Below are positions 60,177 through 64,000 of a stretch of 64,000 bases of DNA, in pieces; the first letter of the stretch is position 1, and each line of letters opens with the position of its first letter. This stretch comes from Coniochaeta sp. PMI_546 (taxonomy: Eukaryota; Ascomycota; Sordariomycetes; Coniochaetales; Coniochaetaceae), in assembly GCA_021432605.1 (NCBI GenBank), contig MU271145.1:3100001-3164000 (forward strand), given 5' to 3'. The position numbers and the translations under genes are program-made. The notes under the pieces are model-generated. The model had not been told where the DNA came from, did no database searches, and worked only from the letters and a program-made list of their open reading frames with translations.

Positions 60177-62895
60177 ATGTCTCGATTCTTCCGAGGTGGA
60201 GACGACAGCTCCAGCGACAGCAGCTCCGACGAGGAGGAGTTGTACTCTGAGGAGGAAGAGGAGGAGGAGAAGTCCGACAAGGATGAAGATGAAGACGAGT
60301 CAGAGGAGGACGAGGATGACGAGGAGGCCGAGGAGTCCAGTGACGATGAAGGCACACAGAAAAAGGGTGCTTCTCGATTCATGGTCGACGTGTCTTCAGA
60401 GAGCGAAGAGAGTGACGTCGAGACAACCACCAAGGTCAAGAGCGCCAAAGACAAGCGCTTCGAAGAGCTTGAAGCGACTATCACTGCTATCACAAACGGC
60501 AAGAAGAACGGCGACTGGGGCTTGATCTCTTCTGGTTCGTAATGCACACAAGCAATCATATTCACAGACACCGCTAACCTGGTTTTCCCCCAGAGTTCGA
60601 TAAACTGAACCGCCAAGCGCAGAAGCTTGCCGATGGCAAAAATGTTCCCAAGATTTACATCAAGGCCATTGCCGAGCTGGAGGACTTTACGAACGAGACC
60701 TTGGCCAAGCAAAAGGTGACGCCAAAGAAGATGAACGCCACACAGCAACGTGGCCTCAACATCGTCAAGCAGCGCATCAGGAAGAACAATAAGGATTACC
60801 AGCAACAGATCGATGCCTTCCGAGCCAATAGCGAGGCCTACATGGAGTCCGATGAGGAGGAGGAGACTCCTGCACCAAAGCCCTCCAAGGTTCGCTTCCA
60901 ACCTGACTTAGCAGACGAAGGAGCAGCAGACGATGATGAGGGCTTTGCTACTGTTGGCCGTGGAGGACGCACCCTCCAGTTTACCCCCGAGTCTATTTTC
61001 AAGCATCTCCGCAGCATCTTGGAGTCGAGAGGCAAGAAGAACACCGATCGTCTTGAGCAGATCAAGGTTATGGAGAAGCTCTACGAGGTTGCCGTGACTC
61101 CATATCAGCAGATTCGTGTTCTTCTGACCATCGTCTCCGCTCGTTTCGATCTCGGTTCTGGCGCCGCGGCGTCGATGCCGCTTGAGCAGTGGAAGGCTGC
61201 CGAGAAGGAGTTGTCTCTGCTGCTCAAGGTCCTTGAGAGCAACACTGAGTACATCGTCATTGAAAATGCCGAGGAGTGGGACGATGATGACAAACCACCA
61301 ACGCTGGCGCCGGGCGAGAAATACATCAAGATTCCGGGCAGCATCGTCTCTTACGTCGAGAGACTGGATGATGAGCTCATGCGGTCACTGCAAAGCATTG
61401 ACCCGCATACATCAGAGTACATTGAGCGCTTGACAGACGAAGGCGCGCTCTATAACATCATCTTCCGTGGCCTGCTCTATTATGAGATGCTCCGGAAAGA
61501 CGCCTCCCTGGAGATTCCACAAGACAGCGTGAACCGTATCATCGCCCGCCGGCTAGAGCATGTCTACTTCAAGGTTGGCAAATTCATTCCAGTTTATATA
61601 TCTTGAAAAAGTACTGACACTTTATCCAGCCTGCGCAAGTAGTAAAGATCCTCGAGGAGAACTCTTGGAAATCTGTCCCTGAGACTGTTGACTCTACCAT
61701 CACTCCCCGCGACCAGTCAAAGGATGCTACCCAACTCGTCAACACTTTGTCGACCTATCTTTTCGCCAACAGCGAGGGCATTATTCGTGCCCGTGCCATG
61801 CTGTTCCAGATTTACTTCCTGGCTCTCCATGACGAGTATTACCGGGCCCGTGATATGATGCTCATGTCACATTTGTCCGAGTCTATCGCCAGTTTCGACA
61901 TCCAGACACAGATCCTGTTCAACCGTACCCTGGTTCAGGTCGGCCTGTGCGCCTTCCGCCAGGGACTCGTGTATGACGCTCAGAACACACTCCAAGAGAT
62001 ATGCGGCAGCGGAAGGCAAAAGGAACTGCTCGCTCAAGGTGTCATGATCCAACGATTCCACCAGGTGTCGCCTGAGCAGGAGCGAATAGAGAAGCAGCGT
62101 CAGCTCCCCTTCCACATGCACATCAATCTCGAGCTTCTGGAATGCGTGTATCTCACATGTAGCATGCTTCTCGAGATCCCACTGCTTGCGCAGACGGGTT
62201 CCTCCCCTGACGTTAAGAAGCGGGTTATCAGCAAGACATACCGGCGTATGCTCGAGTATCATGAGCGACAGATCTTCACCGGCCCCCCGGAAAACACTCG
62301 TGATCACGTCATGCAGGCATCCAAGGCACTTGCTGCTGGCGAGTGGAAGAAGGCAATCGAGTTTATCCACAACATCAAGATCTGGGAGCTCATGCCGAAC
62401 ACAGAGAGCATCAAGGACTTGCTCGCTAAGCAGATCCAGGAGGAGGGCCTCAGGACATACCTCTTCACATACGCACCCTTCTACGACACACTCGCAGTGT
62501 CGACATTGAGTGAGATGTTTGAGCTTGAGCCGCGCAAGGTCTCTGCCGTGGTTAGCAAAATGATCAGCCACGAGGAACTCGCCGCTGCCCTCGATCAAGT
62601 CACTGAGACTGTCATATTCCGCAAGGGTGTCGAGCTCAGCCGCCTCCAGAGCCTAGCTTTGACGCTCTCGGACAAGGCTAGCAATCTGATTGAGACCAAT
62701 GAACGGACATTGGAGCATCGGACTCAAGGATCCAGCAATGCCTTTGAAAGGCAGGGTGGCCGTGGCGGCCGTGGCGGCCGTGGGGGCGGACAGCGCGGTG
62801 GCAGAGGAGGTCCGAGAACCGGTGGTAGCTCGCAGCGGCAAGCCGGTGGCACACAATTTACTGGAGGCGTGCTGGGCGCTGCAGTCCGTGGTTAA
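60177..62895 (+). CDS. NIP1: Translation initiation factor eIF3 subunit c (NIP1)
   Basis: Exons 60177-60534, 60594-61573 and 61630-62895, 867 aa. eIF3c is a core PCI subunit of eIF3; its N-terminus contacts eIF1 and eIF5 and so helps start-codon selection. Seen: [20 protein letters not shown] opening and a long Glu/Asp/Ser-rich acidic stretch; [22 protein letters not shown]; helical TPR-like middle; PCI domain about 600-790 ([40 protein letters not shown]); and a C-terminal RGG tail ([19 protein letters not shown]). Intron 1 has a GCTAAC branch; donors GTTCGT and GTTGGC are weak but both junctions keep frame. Confidence 0.96.
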
Positions 62896-63540
62896 GCCTT
62901 GGCTGGGAATACATTATGTTCTGCTTGCTTTCACTTGTTAGTTCATGCATTGGGGTTGGTTTTGCCGCAGGAAAAATCGGCTTAGGGTTGCGTGACATCC
63001 GGCCTCGAGACAGGCGCCAGAAGGTGAGGTGGTTGGAGGAGGACAGTGAACCGTTTGTGGCAGGTGTTTGGCTTACGTCTAGGGGTCTCGGACGTTAGTG
63101 ACCATTAGAGCAGCTACCATTCAGCTCGCCTATTCCTATCGCTATGCATGTGACTTCTCCAGTCTTCACGTCTGTCCCTGTCTAGAATCTTATGTTCACT
63201 TGTATGTCTACACAAATCCCGCACGTTTGCCAATCCAGAACATTCATGGGCAAAACAAATGAGCTGCTCAGCTCAACGTCATTGTTCCAAGTCAAGACGT
63301 GGCGCAGTAGGCAGACAGAATAGGGTAGAGAGATTGATGGACTTTTGATTTCGTTTCTCCTATATCAATCATCTGCTGTAGCTGTGCCAGAAGCATCATG
63401 TGACAAGGCATAGCTAATGGAGACCAGGCAGTATGCTGCCGTTCCCCTCGTAGTTGTCAACGCCACGCAGAGAAACCCAGAAGCCGACTGTCCATAAACC
63501 ATCCCCAAACCAACTCCACTGCAGGAACAATGCAGTAAAA
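62896..63540. other. Convergent spacer, eIF3c and RPS14
   Basis: 645 bp containing both 3' UTRs. Nothing else recognised. Confidence 0.5.
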
Positions 63541-63998
<458 letters not shown>

Positions 63999-64000
63999 TC

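Overview
The window is nuclear DNA of a filamentous ascomycete (Pezizomycotina). The evidence is short introns (about 50 to 140 nt) with GTRNGT donors and CTAAC-type branch points, one lone 5S rRNA gene sitting between protein genes, and fungus-specific genes: a CON7-type C2H2 regulator, the NADPH oxidase activator NoxR, a THI20-type HMP kinase/thiaminase fusion and a Rictor-type TORC2 subunit. The 5S sequence looks like the Neurospora type and the intergenic DNA has many GGTACCTTAGG-like words, so I lean to Sordariomycetes. That is an inference.

Layout. 0-12.3 kb is ordinary gene-rich DNA: hemerythrin-like protein (+), an unassigned Cys/His protein with a SUMO-interacting-type motif (-), Mpv17/PMP22 membrane protein (+), 5S rRNA (-), ESCRT-II subunit VPS22 (-), ribosomal protein S16/uS9 (+) and the U5 snRNP assembly factor AAR2 (-). 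12.3-29.3 kb is sparse: the CON7-like regulator lies at 15.6-17.4 kb, followed by almost 12 kb with no gene I can defend, only coding-like fragments and an inverted repeat. 29.3-44.9 kb is dense again: DBP2 DEAD-box helicase (-), THI20 (-, 11 exons), Rictor/TSC11 (-), urate oxidase (+), mitochondrial L13 (-) and the copper chaperone CCS1 (+). 44.9-49.3 kb is a second sparse stretch with a possible gene relic. 49.3-64 kb has noxR (+), PRP8 (-, 2371 aa), eIF3c/NIP1 (+) and the 3' part of ribosomal protein S14/uS11 (-), which runs off the right edge.

Most genes are housekeeping and, as expected in a eukaryote, not co-transcribed. Functional links are present: AAR2 and PRP8 act in the same U5 snRNP maturation pathway; S16, S14, eIF3c and DBP2 belong to translation and RNA metabolism; noxR and CCS1 both bear on superoxide biology. 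Exon boundaries were worked out by hand from splice signals, reading phase and family conservation.

Most notable observations: a urate oxidase that stops just before the expected peroxisomal SKL tail, with a perfect UaY-type palindrome in its promoter; a 488-nt intron in DBP2 inside the conserved helicase core; an Arg-rich presequence-like N-terminus on the hemerythrin-like protein; a SUMO-interacting motif in an unassigned Cys/His protein; and broken coding-like tracts in the sparse regions.
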